Shown piece after piece: positions 1-8,118 of a stretch of 64,000 nucleotides of DNA. Origin of the DNA: Streptomyces zaomyceticus (lineage in GTDB: Bacteria; Actinomycetota; Actinomycetes; Streptomycetales; Streptomycetaceae). Made by a program: the position numbers and the translations under genes. The notes beneath the pieces were generated by a model. It was not told the DNA's origin and did not search any database. It was given only the letters and a program-made list of their open reading frames with translations. Positions within the stretch are counted from its first letter, which is position 1. Each line of letters starts with the position of its first letter. The stretch spans positions 34,369 to 98,368 of the forward strand of contig NZ_BNBZ01000026.1 in assembly GCF_014656215.1 (NCBI RefSeq), given 5' to 3'.

Positions 1-471
1 GAGCCCGTACATGACGGTGATGGTGTCGATGAAGACGTTCACCGCGCGGGAGCCGGACCAGAGGGCGATGGCGAAGCCGAGGGAGATCAGTTCGGGCCGT
101 TTGCCCTGGGTGACGTCGTCCAGGATCGGTTTGGCGATGTCGTCGACGCCCCGGTCGGAGAGAACCGTTCCGGCGGCCCGCAGGATGTTCTCCTGGATGC
201 TCGCCACGGTGTCCGTGTTCGTCCAGTCGTCGGCGTAGCCGAGCAGGGCGATCAGACCGAGGAGCAGCGGTGGCAGGGACAGCAGGGTGAAGAACGCGGC
301 CTCGGCCGCGAGCCCGAGGATCCGGTACTCGATGCACGAGTTGACGGTGTCCTTGAGGAGCAGCCAGACCATCTTCCGCTTCGAGACGTTGCGGTAGAGG
401 ACGCGCGCGCGGTGGAGCCTGCTCCAGGGCCGCCGCTCGGGCCGTTCGGGTGTTTCGCTTGCTGCCTGCAC
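1..471 (-). CDS. YihY/virulence factor BrkB family membrane protein (3' end outside window)
   Basis: This is the first ~157 codons of a minus-strand gene that runs off the left edge. The start is GTG at 471, giving MQAASETPERPERRPW, followed by a basic stretch and then hydrophobic segments. The stretches AAFFTLLSLPPLL and ALWSGSRAVNVFIDTI are typical of the YihY/BrkB family of multi-pass inner-membrane proteins, which have no settled biochemical role. The start codon is only 17 bp from the divergent acyl-CoA dehydrogenase start, so the two genes share a very compact promoter region or have leaderless transcripts. The family call is fairly sure; function is not. Confidence 0.8.
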   Translation of the reverse strand, partial: MQAASETPERPERRPWSRLHRARVLYRNVSKRKMVWLLLKDTVNSCIEYRILGLAAEAAFFTLLSLPPLLLGLIALLGYADDWTNTDTVASIQENILRAAGTVLSDRGVDDIAKPILDDVTQGKRPELISLGFAIALWSGSRAVNVFIDTITVMYGL

Positions 472-488
472 CTGCTTACCGTATCGGC

Positions 489-2144
489 ATGGCAGCGACC
501 ACCCACACCGTGACCAACCAGCCTCCGCCCCTGGTGGGACATGACCTCTTCACGAGCGATCGGGCGCTGACCGAGGCGGTCGAACGGCATCTCGCGCCGG
601 AGCTCCTCGCGGAGGCCCGGGAGGACCTGGTCGCCCTCGGCAGGGCGAACGGTTCCGCGCAGGTCCAGGAGTGGGGTGAGCGGGCGAACACCCGTCCGCC
701 CCGGCTGCGGACCCATGACCGGTTCGGCCACCGGATCGACGAGGTCGAGTTCGACCCGGCCTGGCACCGGCTCCTCGGGAAGTCGGTGGGGGCCGGTCTC
801 ACCGACGCGTGGGGCCGTCCGGGTGGCCATGTGCGGCGGGCCGCCGGATTCCTGGTGGTGTCGCAGGCGGAGGCGGGGCACGGCTGCCCGCTGTCGATGA
901 CGCACGCCGCAGTGCCCGCGCTGCGCGCCGAGCCGGAGGTCGCGGAGGTCTGGGAGCCGGCGGCCACCTCCCATGTGTACGAGCGGGAGCTCCGTCCGGT
1001 CGCGGAGAAGCCGGGTGCCCTGCTCGGGATGGCCATGACGGAGAAGCAGGGCGGCAGCGACGTCAAGGCGAACACGACGCGGGCGCGTCCACTGGCGGCG
1101 GCCGGGGAGTACACGCTGACCGGGCACAAGTGGTTCTGTTCGGCGCCGATGTCGGACGCCTTCCTGGTCCTGGCGCAGGCCCCGGCGGGGCTCACCTGCT
1201 TCCTGGTGCCCCGGGTGCTCGCGGACGGCTCGCGCAACGCCTTCGCGCTCCAGCGGCTGAAGGACAAGCTGGGCAACCGTTCGAACGCCTCGGCCGAGGT
1301 GGAGTTCGACGGGACGACCTGGGCGCGCCGGGTCGGCGAGGAGGGGCACGGGCTGCGCACGATCATGGGCATGGTCGCGGCGACCCGGCTCGACTGTGTG
1401 CTCGGGTCGGCGGCGCTGATGCGGCAGGCGGTGGCGCAGGCGGTGCACCACTGCGCGTACCGCGAGGCCTTCGGCGGGCCGCTGATCGAGAAGCCGCTGA
1501 TGCGGAACGTCCTCGCCGATCTGGCCCTGGAGTCGGAGGCGGCGACGGTGCTCGGCCTGCGTCTGGCGGCGGCCTACGACGCCGTCGACGCCGGGGGCGG
1601 CGACGCGGAACGGGAGCGCGCCCTGCTGCGCATCGCCGTTCCCGCGGCGAAGTACTGGGTGACGAAGCGGTGTACGCCCCTGGTGGCGGAGGCCCTGGAG
1701 TGCCTGGGCGGCAACGGGTACGTGGAGGAGTCGGGGATGCCCCGGCTGCTGCGGGAGTCACCGCTCGACTCGGTCTGGGAGGGCTCGGGGAACATCCAGG
1801 CGCTCGACGTGGTCCGGGCGCTGCGGACCGAGCCCGCCGCCCTCGACGCGCTGCTGCGCGAGGTCGGGGCGGCGCGGGGCGCGGACCACCGGCTGGACCG
1901 GGCGATCCGGGGCCTGCTGGTCGAACTGGCGGACCTGGAGGGGATCGAGGCACGGGCACGGCGGCTCGCGGAGCGGCTCGCGCTGGTCCTTCAGGGGTCG
2001 CTGCTGGTGCGGTGGGCGCCGCCGGAGGTCGCGGACGCGTTCTGCGCCTCGCGGCTGGGCGGCGACGGGGGCGCGGCCTTCGGGACGCTGCCGCACACCC
2101 TGGATCTGAGGGCGCTGGTGGAGCGGGCGCGGGTGGAGGTCTGA
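489..2144 (+). CDS. AidB-like acyl-CoA dehydrogenase
   Basis: A flavin-dependent acyl-CoA dehydrogenase of 551 residues, close to the length of E. coli AidB (541) and longer than ordinary acyl-CoA dehydrogenases. Family marks are MAMTEKQGGSDVKANT (181-196), GHKWFCSAPMSDAF (212-225), LKDKLGNRSNASAEVEFDG (257-275) and ESPLDSVWEGSGNIQALD (423-440). AidB proteins bind FAD and DNA and belong to the alkylation-damage response; some relatives act on branched acyl-CoAs. The ATG at 489 (MAATTHTV) was preferred to in-frame upstream codons that run into the divergent gene. It stands alone, so its substrate cannot be inferred from neighbours. Confidence 0.88.
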   Translation: MAATTHTVTNQPPPLVGHDLFTSDRALTEAVERHLAPELLAEAREDLVALGRANGSAQVQEWGERANTRPPRLRTHDRFGHRIDEVEFDPAWHRLLGKSVGAGLTDAWGRPGGHVRRAAGFLVVSQAEAGHGCPLSMTHAAVPALRAEPEVAEVWEPAATSHVYERELRPVAEKPGALLGMAMTEKQGGSDVKANTTRARPLAAAGEYTLTGHKWFCSAPMSDAFLVLAQAPAGLTCFLVPRVLADGSRNAFALQRLKDKLGNRSNASAEVEFDGTTWARRVGEEGHGLRTIMGMVAATRLDCVLGSAALMRQAVAQAVHHCAYREAFGGPLIEKPLMRNVLADLALESEAATVLGLRLAAAYDAVDAGGGDAERERALLRIAVPAAKYWVTKRCTPLVAEALECLGGNGYVEESGMPRLLRESPLDSVWEGSGNIQALDVVRALRTEPAALDALLREVGAARGADHRLDRAIRGLLVELADLEGIEARARRLAERLALVLQGSLLVRWAPPEVADAFCASRLGGDGGAAFGTLPHTLDLRALVERARVEV

Positions 2145-2348
2145 GGCCTGGGTCCGGCAGGGCGCGCTCGGGGCCGGAAGGCGGCGCTTCGGGGCCTGCG
2201 GGGGCACTGGGGCCGGGCGGCCCGGACGGACCGGGCGGCTCCTGGGGCCGGCGGGAGGCCTCGGGGGCCGTACGTCCGTGCGGCGGGGGCGGCTGAGCCG
2301 CGCGCACCAGGGGTGGACCGCGAAGGGTCGGTACGCGCGGAAAAGCGG

Positions 2349-2378
2349 GGGTGGTGCTGCGCCGACACGGCACCACCC
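2349..2378 (+). terminator. GC-rich hairpin after the AidB-like gene
   Basis: GGGTGGTGC (2349-2357) pairs perfectly with GCACCACCC (2370-2378) around a 12-base loop. There is no T-run, as is common for streptomycete terminators. It lies in the 410-bp gap 2145-2554, which otherwise holds GC-rich sequence and, at its right end, the upstream region of the GAF regulator. Confidence 0.45.
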
Positions 2379-2422
2379 GCCGCTCACATCACCTTCACTC
2401 AGGAAGCCCGTCGTCGACCAGA

Positions 2423-2438
2423 GTTGCAAAGGGTTGCA
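2423..2438 (+). promoter_or_regulatory. GTTGCA direct repeat upstream of the GAF regulator
   Basis: GTTGCA occurs at 2423-2428 and again at 2433-2438, exactly 10 bp (one helical turn) apart, about 120 bp upstream of the regulator start. Direct repeats on one face of the helix suggest a dimeric or oligomeric activator site. That the adjacent GAF protein binds here is inference. Confidence 0.35.
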
Positions 2439-2554
2439 GGATTACCCGAACCGGGCCTCGCGGGACGGTTCCGAACGGCACGATGGGCACCGACACTCCG
2501 GACATCTGCCCTGTGCAGAACCGATACAGCACCCCGGGTGGCTGGGAGAGACCG

Positions 2555-3847
2555 ATGAATAACACTCAGCTCGACATGAAGCGCCTCGCCGCCATGGACG
2601 CGGCCCAGGCCACCCGGCTGCTGCACCGGGTCCGCGAGGAGACCCTGGCGGGCCGTACGCCCCCGATCGCGCCCCGCGCCGTGATCGACGCGTCCTGGCA
2701 GCGGATGGCCCGGCTCGGGCTCGACCCCGACCGGGGGACGGACAGCGTGCTGCTCCAGCGCGACGAGCTGGAGCAGCGGCGCAGGACCACGCTCCTCTCC
2801 GAGGTCATGCAGACGCTGAGCGGCGGACTCGCGGGCATCGCCGACACCTCGCTCCAGATCATGGTGGTCACCGACGAGCACGGCCGGGTGCTGTGGCGGC
2901 AGGGAAACCCGGCGGTCATGCGACAGGCGAACGGCATCTGTCTGGAGGAGGGCGCGGCCTGGACCGAGCACACGACCGGCACCAACGCGGTCGGCACGGC
3001 CCTCGCCATGGGCCGGGCGGTGCAGGTGCACTCCGCCGAGCACTACGTCCAGGCGCTGCACAACTGGACCTGCGCCGCCGCCCCCGTCCACGATCCGCGC
3101 GACCGGCGGCTGCTCGGCATCCTGGACGTGAGCGGTCCGGCGTCCACCTTCCATCCGGCGATGCTCGCCCTGGTCGGCTCGGTGGCCCAGCTCGCCGAGG
3201 CCGAGATGCGGGAGCGGCACCGCGGATCGGTGGAGCGGCTGCGGGCGGTGGCCGCGCCGATCCTGTGCCGGGTGGGCGGCCGGGCGATCGCGGTGGACAC
3301 CCACGGCTGGACGGCGGCGGTGACCGGTCTCGCCCCGGTGGACCGCGTCCCGCTGCCGAAGTCCTTCCGGTCCGGCCGGCTGTGGCTGCCCTCGCTCGGC
3401 GTGTGCGCGGTGGAGCCGCTCCCGGGCGGCTGGCTGCTGCGCGTGGAGGAGGAGACCCCGGGCGAGGAGCCGGGCACGGAGGCGGCCAGCCGGGTGGTCC
3501 TCGACCTGAGCCGGCCGCGCCGCTGGACGGTGTCCGTCTCGGGGGCGGCCGGCAGCTGGCAGCAGGAGCTGAGTCCCCGGCACGCGGAGCTCCTCTGTGT
3601 CCTGGCGATGCACCGGGACGGGCGGACGGCCGCGGAGCTGGCGGACGACGTGTTCGGGGACCGTACGCGGACGGTGACCGTGCGGGCGGAGATGTCCCGG
3701 GTACGGCGGAACCTGGCCGGGGTCCTCGCGCACCGGCCGTACCGCTTCCGCGAGGAGGTCGCGGTGGAGGTCCTGCGCCCGGAGCTCCCGGCGGACCTGC
3801 TGCCCCACTCGCTGGCGCCGGCGATCCGGGCGGAGACCGCGCCGTAG
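2555..3847 (+). CDS. GAF-domain transcriptional regulator
   Basis: A 430-residue protein with a GAF-type sensor region (roughly residues 70-210: LQIMVVTDEHGRVLWRQG, then WTEHTTGTNAVGTALAMGRAVQVHSAEHY). This resembles the N-terminal sensor of AcoR/DhaR-like regulators, but there is no sigma-54 AAA+ domain. The C-terminal ~80 residues (ELLCVLAMHRDGRTAAELAD, then VRAEMSRVRRNL) look like a winged-helix DNA-binding region. ATG 2555 follows a GGGAGAG ribosome binding site; the longer in-frame ORF upstream has no such signal. In streptomycetes such proteins often sit near aldehyde or alcohol dehydrogenase genes, but none is adjacent here. Confidence 0.8.
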   Translation: MNNTQLDMKRLAAMDAAQATRLLHRVREETLAGRTPPIAPRAVIDASWQRMARLGLDPDRGTDSVLLQRDELEQRRRTTLLSEVMQTLSGGLAGIADTSLQIMVVTDEHGRVLWRQGNPAVMRQANGICLEEGAAWTEHTTGTNAVGTALAMGRAVQVHSAEHYVQALHNWTCAAAPVHDPRDRRLLGILDVSGPASTFHPAMLALVGSVAQLAEAEMRERHRGSVERLRAVAAPILCRVGGRAIAVDTHGWTAAVTGLAPVDRVPLPKSFRSGRLWLPSLGVCAVEPLPGGWLLRVEEETPGEEPGTEAASRVVLDLSRPRRWTVSVSGAAGSWQQELSPRHAELLCVLAMHRDGRTAAELADDVFGDRTRTVTVRAEMSRVRRNLAGVLAHRPYRFREEVAVEVLRPELPADLLPHSLAPAIRAETAP

Positions 3848-3978
3848 GCAGCACACCGGCGCGGGCCGGTCCGCGGCTGTCCACATGGCGGACGGGTGTG
3901 CGCCGGCGGCGTCCCGGGTGCCCGTCCCCACACCCGGCCGGCCTGGGAATTCGCCGCTCCGCATGATGCGATGACCTC

Positions 3979-4548
3979 ATGAGCATCACTCTCACCACCT
4001 GGTCCCTCGAACAGACCTCCCCGTCCGACCTGCGTCCCGCCACCCCGCCGGAGGGCGACGACATCACGATCCGGCGCGCCGAGGTGCCGTCGGCGGAGTT
4101 CAGCCGCTTCCTCTACACCGCGGTCGGCGGCGACATCCGCTGGGCCGACCGGCTGTCGCTGACGTACAAGCAGTGGCAGGAGATCGTGGAGAAGCCGGGC
4201 GCCGAGATCTGGGTGGCGTACGACAGGGGCACGCCGGCCGGGTATGTGGAGCTCGACCCGCAGGACGACGGAGTGGTGGAGATCGTCTACTTCGGCCTGG
4301 TCCCGGCCTTCCGGGGGCGCCGGATCGGCGGTCATCTGCTGTCGGTCGGGGTGGCGCGGGCCTGGGACCTGGCCGCGCGCTGGCCGGAGCGGGAGGCGAC
4401 GAAGCGCGTCTGGCTGCACACCTGCTCGCTCGACGGCCCGCACGCGATGGCCAACTACGAGCGCCGCGGCTTCCGTCTCTTCGACACCAAGGTCGAGGAG
4501 ACGGAGGAGACCGAGACCCCCGGCCCCTGGCCCGGCGCCCAGGCCTGA
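3979..4548 (+). CDS. GNAT family N-acetyltransferase
   Basis: A 189-residue protein with a GNAT fold. The acetyl-CoA-binding motif is at VYFGLVPAFRGRRIGGHLL (the R-G-R-R-I-G loop), and the C-terminal motif NYERRGFRLFDTK is typical of the family's final strand. The substrate is unknown. The C-terminus ends in an acidic, Pro-rich tail. It is monocistronic and followed by a strong hairpin terminator at 4633-4656. Confidence 0.85.
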   Translation: MSITLTTWSLEQTSPSDLRPATPPEGDDITIRRAEVPSAEFSRFLYTAVGGDIRWADRLSLTYKQWQEIVEKPGAEIWVAYDRGTPAGYVELDPQDDGVVEIVYFGLVPAFRGRRIGGHLLSVGVARAWDLAARWPEREATKRVWLHTCSLDGPHAMANYERRGFRLFDTKVEETEETETPGPWPGAQA

Positions 4549-4632
4549 GCGCCCCGGCCGAGCCCTCATACGGGACCGTTCGGTACCGCCGCACGCGTGG
4601 GGGCCTCCCACGCACCCCGCCGGAGACCCGTG

Positions 4633-4656
4633 AAGGGGCCCTGATCAGGGCCCCTT
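4633..4656 (+). terminator. Hairpin terminator after the GNAT gene
   Basis: The sequence is self-complementary: AAGGGGCCCTGA reads into TCAGGGCCCCTT, followed by T and a GC-rich tail. It separates the GNAT gene from the sulfur operon. Confidence 0.75.
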
Positions 4657-4720
4657 TCGCGTGACCCGCGCCACACCATCTCAACAAGCGAGACATGTAC
4701 GTCCGCATCCTGGACGATGC

Positions 4721-4733
4721 TGGACTGGGTCCA
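4721..4733. promoter_or_regulatory. Inverted repeat in the sulfur-operon promoter region
   Basis: TGGAC-TGG-GTCCA lies 24 bp upstream of the leader-peptide start. It could be an operator for a sulfur regulator or part of the core promoter. No clear -35/-10 pair is visible. Confidence 0.35.
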
Positions 4734-4756
4734 AAGTCCCGTGACACGCTTCCGTC

Positions 4757-4840
4757 ATGTCTGGAACTGGAATTGCCTTGGTGAGTCGGCGGCACGTCGA
4801 CCTAGGCCGCATGTCCAGCGCCATCTGTCCGGCGCGCTGA
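4757..4840 (+). CDS. Leader peptide of the sulfur assimilation operon
   Basis: A 27-codon ORF: MSGTGIALV, then the block SRRHVDLGRMSSAICPAR, then TGA. SRRHVDLGRMSSA followed by a late Cys codon is, from memory, the signature of small leader peptides found upstream of sulfur-metabolism genes in streptomycetes. The single Cys codon near the end would let the ribosome sense cysteinyl-tRNA. A 10-bp hairpin (4913-4944) lies between its stop and the sulfite reductase start, consistent with translational or transcriptional attenuation. It is too short for ordinary gene calling. Cysteine sensing is inferred. Confidence 0.75.
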   Translation: MSGTGIALVSRRHVDLGRMSSAICPAR

Positions 4841-4912
4841 GAGAACCAGCACCGCCGCGATCACTTTTCAGCACGACTCTGCCCGACCCCTGCTGCGCAC
4901 TGACGCGCCACC

Positions 4913-4944
4913 CTCTGACCTGAGCGCCAGTGTGCAGGTCAGAG
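4913..4944 (+). promoter_or_regulatory. Candidate attenuator hairpin before sulfite reductase
   Basis: CTCTGACCTG (4913-4922) pairs perfectly with CAGGTCAGAG (4935-4944) across a 12-base loop. It is placed 72 bp after the leader-peptide stop and 33 bp before the sulfite reductase ATG. There is no T-run, so it may act on mRNA structure or through Rho rather than as a simple terminator. Confidence 0.5.
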
Positions 4945-4977
4945 CCGCCCTCTCGCAGTCCCGAAGGACACATCGCC

Positions 4978-6675
4978 ATGGCCGCCACCCCGGAAAACCC
5001 CACTCCCGCCGCCGCACGCCGCAAGACCGGGCGCCACCGTGGCGAGGGTCAGTGGGCCGTGGGGCACTTCACCCCCCTGAACGGCAATGAGCAGTTCAAG
5101 AAGGACGACGACGGTCTCAACGTACGGACACGTATTGAGACGGTCTACTCGAAGCGCGGATTCGACTCCATCGACCCCAACGACCTGCGCGGACGCATGC
5201 GCTGGTGGGGCCTCTACACCCAGCGCAAGCAGGGTCTGGACGGCACCAAGACGGGTGTCCTGGAGCCGGAGGAGCTGGACGACGAGTACTTCATGCTCCG
5301 CGTCCGCATCGACGGCGGCCGGCTGACCACCGAGCAGCTCCGGGTCATCGGCGAGATCTCCGAGGAGTTCGCCCGCGGCACCGCCGACATCACGGACCGG
5401 CAGAACGTCCAGTACCACTGGATCCGCATCGAGGACGTCCCCGAGATCTGGAACCGCCTGGAGGCGGTCGGCCTGTCCACCACCGAGGCCTGCGGCGACA
5501 CCCCGCGTGTCATCCTCGGCTCCCCGGTGGCCGGCATCGCGGCCGACGAGATCATCGACGGCACGCCCGCGATCGACGAGATCTACCGTCGGATCGTCGG
5601 CAACAAGGACTTCTCCAACCTGCCCCGCAAGTTCAAGTCCGCAGTCTCCGGCTCGCCCCAGCTCGACGTGGCGCACGAGATCAACGACATCGCCTTCGTC
5701 GGCGTGAACCACCCGGAGCACGGCCCCGGCTTCGACGTCTGGGTCGGCGGCGGTCTCTCCACCAACCCCAAGCTGGGCGTCCGCCTCGGCACCTGGGTCT
5801 CCCTCGACGAGGTCCCGGACGTCTACGAGGGCGTCATCTCGATCTTCCGCGACTACGGCTACCGCCGGCTGCGCAACCGCGCCCGTCTGAAGTTCCTCGT
5901 CGCCGACTGGGGCCCGGAGAAGTTCCGCCAGGTCCTGGAGGACGAGTACCTCCGGCGCAAGCTGACCGACGGCCCCGCTCCCGACCAGCCCGCGGGCCAG
6001 TGGCGCGACCACATGGGTGTGCACCGGCAGAACGACGGCCGGTTCTACATCGGCTTCGCCCCGCGCGTGGGCCGGGTCGACGGCGCCACCCTCACCAAGA
6101 TCGCCGGCCTGGCCGAGCAGCACGGCTCCGGTCGGCTGCGCACCACCGCGGACCAGAAGATGATCCTCCTCGACGTCGAGGAGGACCGGCTCGAATCGGC
6201 GGTCGCCGCCCTCGAGGCCCTCGACCTCCGGGTGAACCCGACCCCGTTCCGGCGCGGCACGATGGCCTGCACCGGCATCGAGTTCTGCAAGCTCGCGATC
6301 GTCGAGACCAAGGCCCGCGGGGCCTCGCTCATCGACGAGCTGGAGCGCCGCATCCCGGAGTTCGACGAGCCGCTGACCATCAACATCAACGGCTGCCCCA
6401 ACGCCTGCGCCCGTATCCAGGTCGCGGACATCGGTCTCAAGGGCCAGCTGGTCCTGGACGACGAGGGCAACCGCGTCGAGGGCTACCAGGTGCACCTGGG
6501 CGGCGCCCTCGGCCTGGAGGCCGGCTTCGGCCGCAAGGTGCGCGGCCTCAAGGTCACCGCGGCCGAGCTCCCCGACTACGTGGAGCGGGTCCTCAAGCGC
6601 TTCCAGTCGGAGCGCGAGACCGGCGAGCGCTTCGCGACCTGGGCGGCCCGCGCTTCGGAAGAGGCCCTGTCATGA
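4978..6675 (+). CDS. sirA: Ferredoxin-dependent sulfite reductase (nitrite/sulfite reductase family)
   Basis: Reduces sulfite to sulfide with six electrons from ferredoxin, using siroheme and a [4Fe-4S] cluster. It has 565 residues. Cluster and siroheme ligands are visible as C431-x5-C437 (CTGIEFCKL) and C473-x3-C477 (NGCPNAC). Tyr80 and Cys172 keep the 92-residue spacing of the Tyr69-Cys161 pair reported to be covalently linked in Mycobacterium NirA, which favours a sulfite rather than nitrite role. ATG 4978 follows GAAGGA. The 3' end overlaps the zinc-ribbon gene by ATGA, and the following cysH, cysC, cysD, cysN genes fix the pathway. Confidence 0.93.
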   Translation: MAATPENPTPAAARRKTGRHRGEGQWAVGHFTPLNGNEQFKKDDDGLNVRTRIETVYSKRGFDSIDPNDLRGRMRWWGLYTQRKQGLDGTKTGVLEPEELDDEYFMLRVRIDGGRLTTEQLRVIGEISEEFARGTADITDRQNVQYHWIRIEDVPEIWNRLEAVGLSTTEACGDTPRVILGSPVAGIAADEIIDGTPAIDEIYRRIVGNKDFSNLPRKFKSAVSGSPQLDVAHEINDIAFVGVNHPEHGPGFDVWVGGGLSTNPKLGVRLGTWVSLDEVPDVYEGVISIFRDYGYRRLRNRARLKFLVADWGPEKFRQVLEDEYLRRKLTDGPAPDQPAGQWRDHMGVHRQNDGRFYIGFAPRVGRVDGATLTKIAGLAEQHGSGRLRTTADQKMILLDVEEDRLESAVAALEALDLRVNPTPFRRGTMACTGIEFCKLAIVETKARGASLIDELERRIPEFDEPLTININGCPNACARIQVADIGLKGQLVLDDEGNRVEGYQVHLGGALGLEAGFGRKVRGLKVTAAELPDYVERVLKRFQSERETGERFATWAARASEEALS

Positions 6676-6851
6676 GCGAGCGTGCCGCACCGTTCCACTG
6701 CCCCTACTGCGGCGACGAGGACCTGCGTCCCAACGAGCTGGGTCACGGCGCCTGGGAATGCGCCGCGTGCAGTCGAGCCTTCCAGCTGAAGTTCCTGGGG
6801 CTGCTCGCCCCGGCGACTTCGAGCAACACCCCTGGAGGGAAAGAGATATGA
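6672..6851 (+). CDS. Small zinc-ribbon protein of the sulfur operon
   Basis: A 59-residue protein with two Cys pairs, CPYC and CAAC, 24 residues apart, the pattern of a single zinc ribbon or rubredoxin-like knuckle. The C-terminal tail (LKFLGLLAPATSSN) shows no further domain. It overlaps sirA and cysH by 4 bp on each side, so it is translationally coupled to both. A role as electron-transfer or assembly partner for sulfite or APS reductase fits the position but is inference. No function is established to my knowledge. Confidence 0.82.
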   Translation: MSERAAPFHCPYCGDEDLRPNELGHGAWECAACSRAFQLKFLGLLAPATSSNTPGGKEI

Positions 6852-7555
6852 CGGTCACCCAGGAAGCCACCACGGCCGACCTCAAGGCACTCGCCGAGCA
6901 GGCCGGCCGTGATCTGGAGGACGCCTCCGCGCTGGACATCATCCGGTGGGCCGTGGACACCTTCGGCGAGGGCTTCTGCGTCACCTCCTCCATGGAGGAC
7001 GCGGTCGTCGCGCATCTCGCCTCGCGCGTCCGGCCCGGCGTGGACGTCGTCTTCCTCGACACCGGCTACCACTTCGAGGAGACCATCGGCACCCGTGACG
7101 CCGTGGACGCCGTCATGGACGTCAACGTCATCACCCTGACCCCGCGCCGGACGGTGGCCGAGCAGGACGCCGAGCACGGCCCGAAGCTGCACGACCGGAA
7201 CCCCGACCTGTGCTGCGCGCTCCGCAAGGTCAAGCCGCTCGAAGAGGGCCTGACCCGGTACGGCGCCTGGGCGACCGGCCTGCGCCGCGACGAGTCCCCG
7301 ACCCGGGCGAACACCCCGGTCGTCGGCTGGGACGAGAAGCGGCGGAAGGTCAAGGTCTCCCCCATCGCCCGCTGGACGCAGGACGACGTCGACGCCTACG
7401 TCATGGAGCACGGAGTCCTCACCAACCCGCTCCTCATGGACGGATACGCCTCCGTCGGCTGCGCCCCCTGCACCCGCCGGGTCCTGGAGGGCGAGGACGC
7501 CCGCGCGGGACGCTGGGCGGGCCGCGCCAAGACCGAATGCGGGCTGCACGGATGA
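6848..7555 (+). CDS. cysH: APS reductase (phosphoadenylyl-sulfate reductase family)
   Basis: Reduces adenylyl sulfate to sulfite with thioredoxin. In the 235 residues, the paired cysteines C122-C123 and C205-x2-C208 would bind the [4Fe-4S] cluster characteristic of APS-type rather than PAPS-type enzymes. The catalytic Cys is C231 in the terminal ECGLH motif. The PP-loop region is present (VTSSMED, FLDTGYHFEET). The start ATG 6848 overlaps the preceding stop, and the end overlaps cysC. Confidence 0.93.
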   Translation: MTVTQEATTADLKALAEQAGRDLEDASALDIIRWAVDTFGEGFCVTSSMEDAVVAHLASRVRPGVDVVFLDTGYHFEETIGTRDAVDAVMDVNVITLTPRRTVAEQDAEHGPKLHDRNPDLCCALRKVKPLEEGLTRYGAWATGLRRDESPTRANTPVVGWDEKRRKVKVSPIARWTQDDVDAYVMEHGVLTNPLLMDGYASVGCAPCTRRVLEGEDARAGRWAGRAKTECGLHG

Positions 7556-8118
7556 CGGACACTCAGAACATTCAGGAGAAGCACGTGACGGGTGCCACCA
7601 TCTGGCTCACCGGCCTGCCGAGCGCCGGAAAGACGACCATCGCGTACGAGCTGGCCGGCCGGCTGCGCGAGGAGGGCCACCGGGTCGAGGTGCTCGACGG
7701 CGACGAGATCCGCGAGTTCCTCTCCGCGGGCCTCGGCTTCACCCGCGAGGACCGGCACACCAACGTGCAGCGGATCGGCTTCGTCGCGGAGCTGCTCGCC
7801 TCCAACGGCGTGAAGGTCCTCGTCCCCGTCATCGCCCCGTACGAGGACAGCCGCGAGGCGGTCCGCAAGCGCCACGCCTCCGAAGGCACCCCGTACGTCG
7901 AGGTGCACGTCGCCACTCCGGTGGACGTGTGCTCCGTACGCGATGTGAAGGGGCTTTACGCCAAGCAGGCCGCCGGCGAGATCAGCGGGCTGACCGGCGT
8001 CGACGACCCGTACGACGAGCCGCGCAACCCCGATCTTCGGATCGAGTCCCACACCCAGACCGTGCAGGAGTCGGCAGCGACGCTCCACGCGCTGCTCACC
8101 GAGAGGGGTCTCGCATGA
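7552..8118 (+). CDS. cysC: Adenylylsulfate kinase
   Basis: Phosphorylates APS to PAPS. It has 188 residues with Walker A GLPSAGKTT (21-29), the family signature DGDEIREFLSAGLGFTREDR, and IAPYEDSREAVRK. It overlaps cysH and cysD by 4 bp. Because CysH carries cluster cysteines and would use APS directly, CysC is formally dispensable for reduction here; PAPS would then serve sulfotransferases. This is a common arrangement in streptomycetes. Confidence 0.93.
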   Translation: MTDTQNIQEKHVTGATIWLTGLPSAGKTTIAYELAGRLREEGHRVEVLDGDEIREFLSAGLGFTREDRHTNVQRIGFVAELLASNGVKVLVPVIAPYEDSREAVRKRHASEGTPYVEVHVATPVDVCSVRDVKGLYAKQAAGEISGLTGVDDPYDEPRNPDLRIESHTQTVQESAATLHALLTERGLA

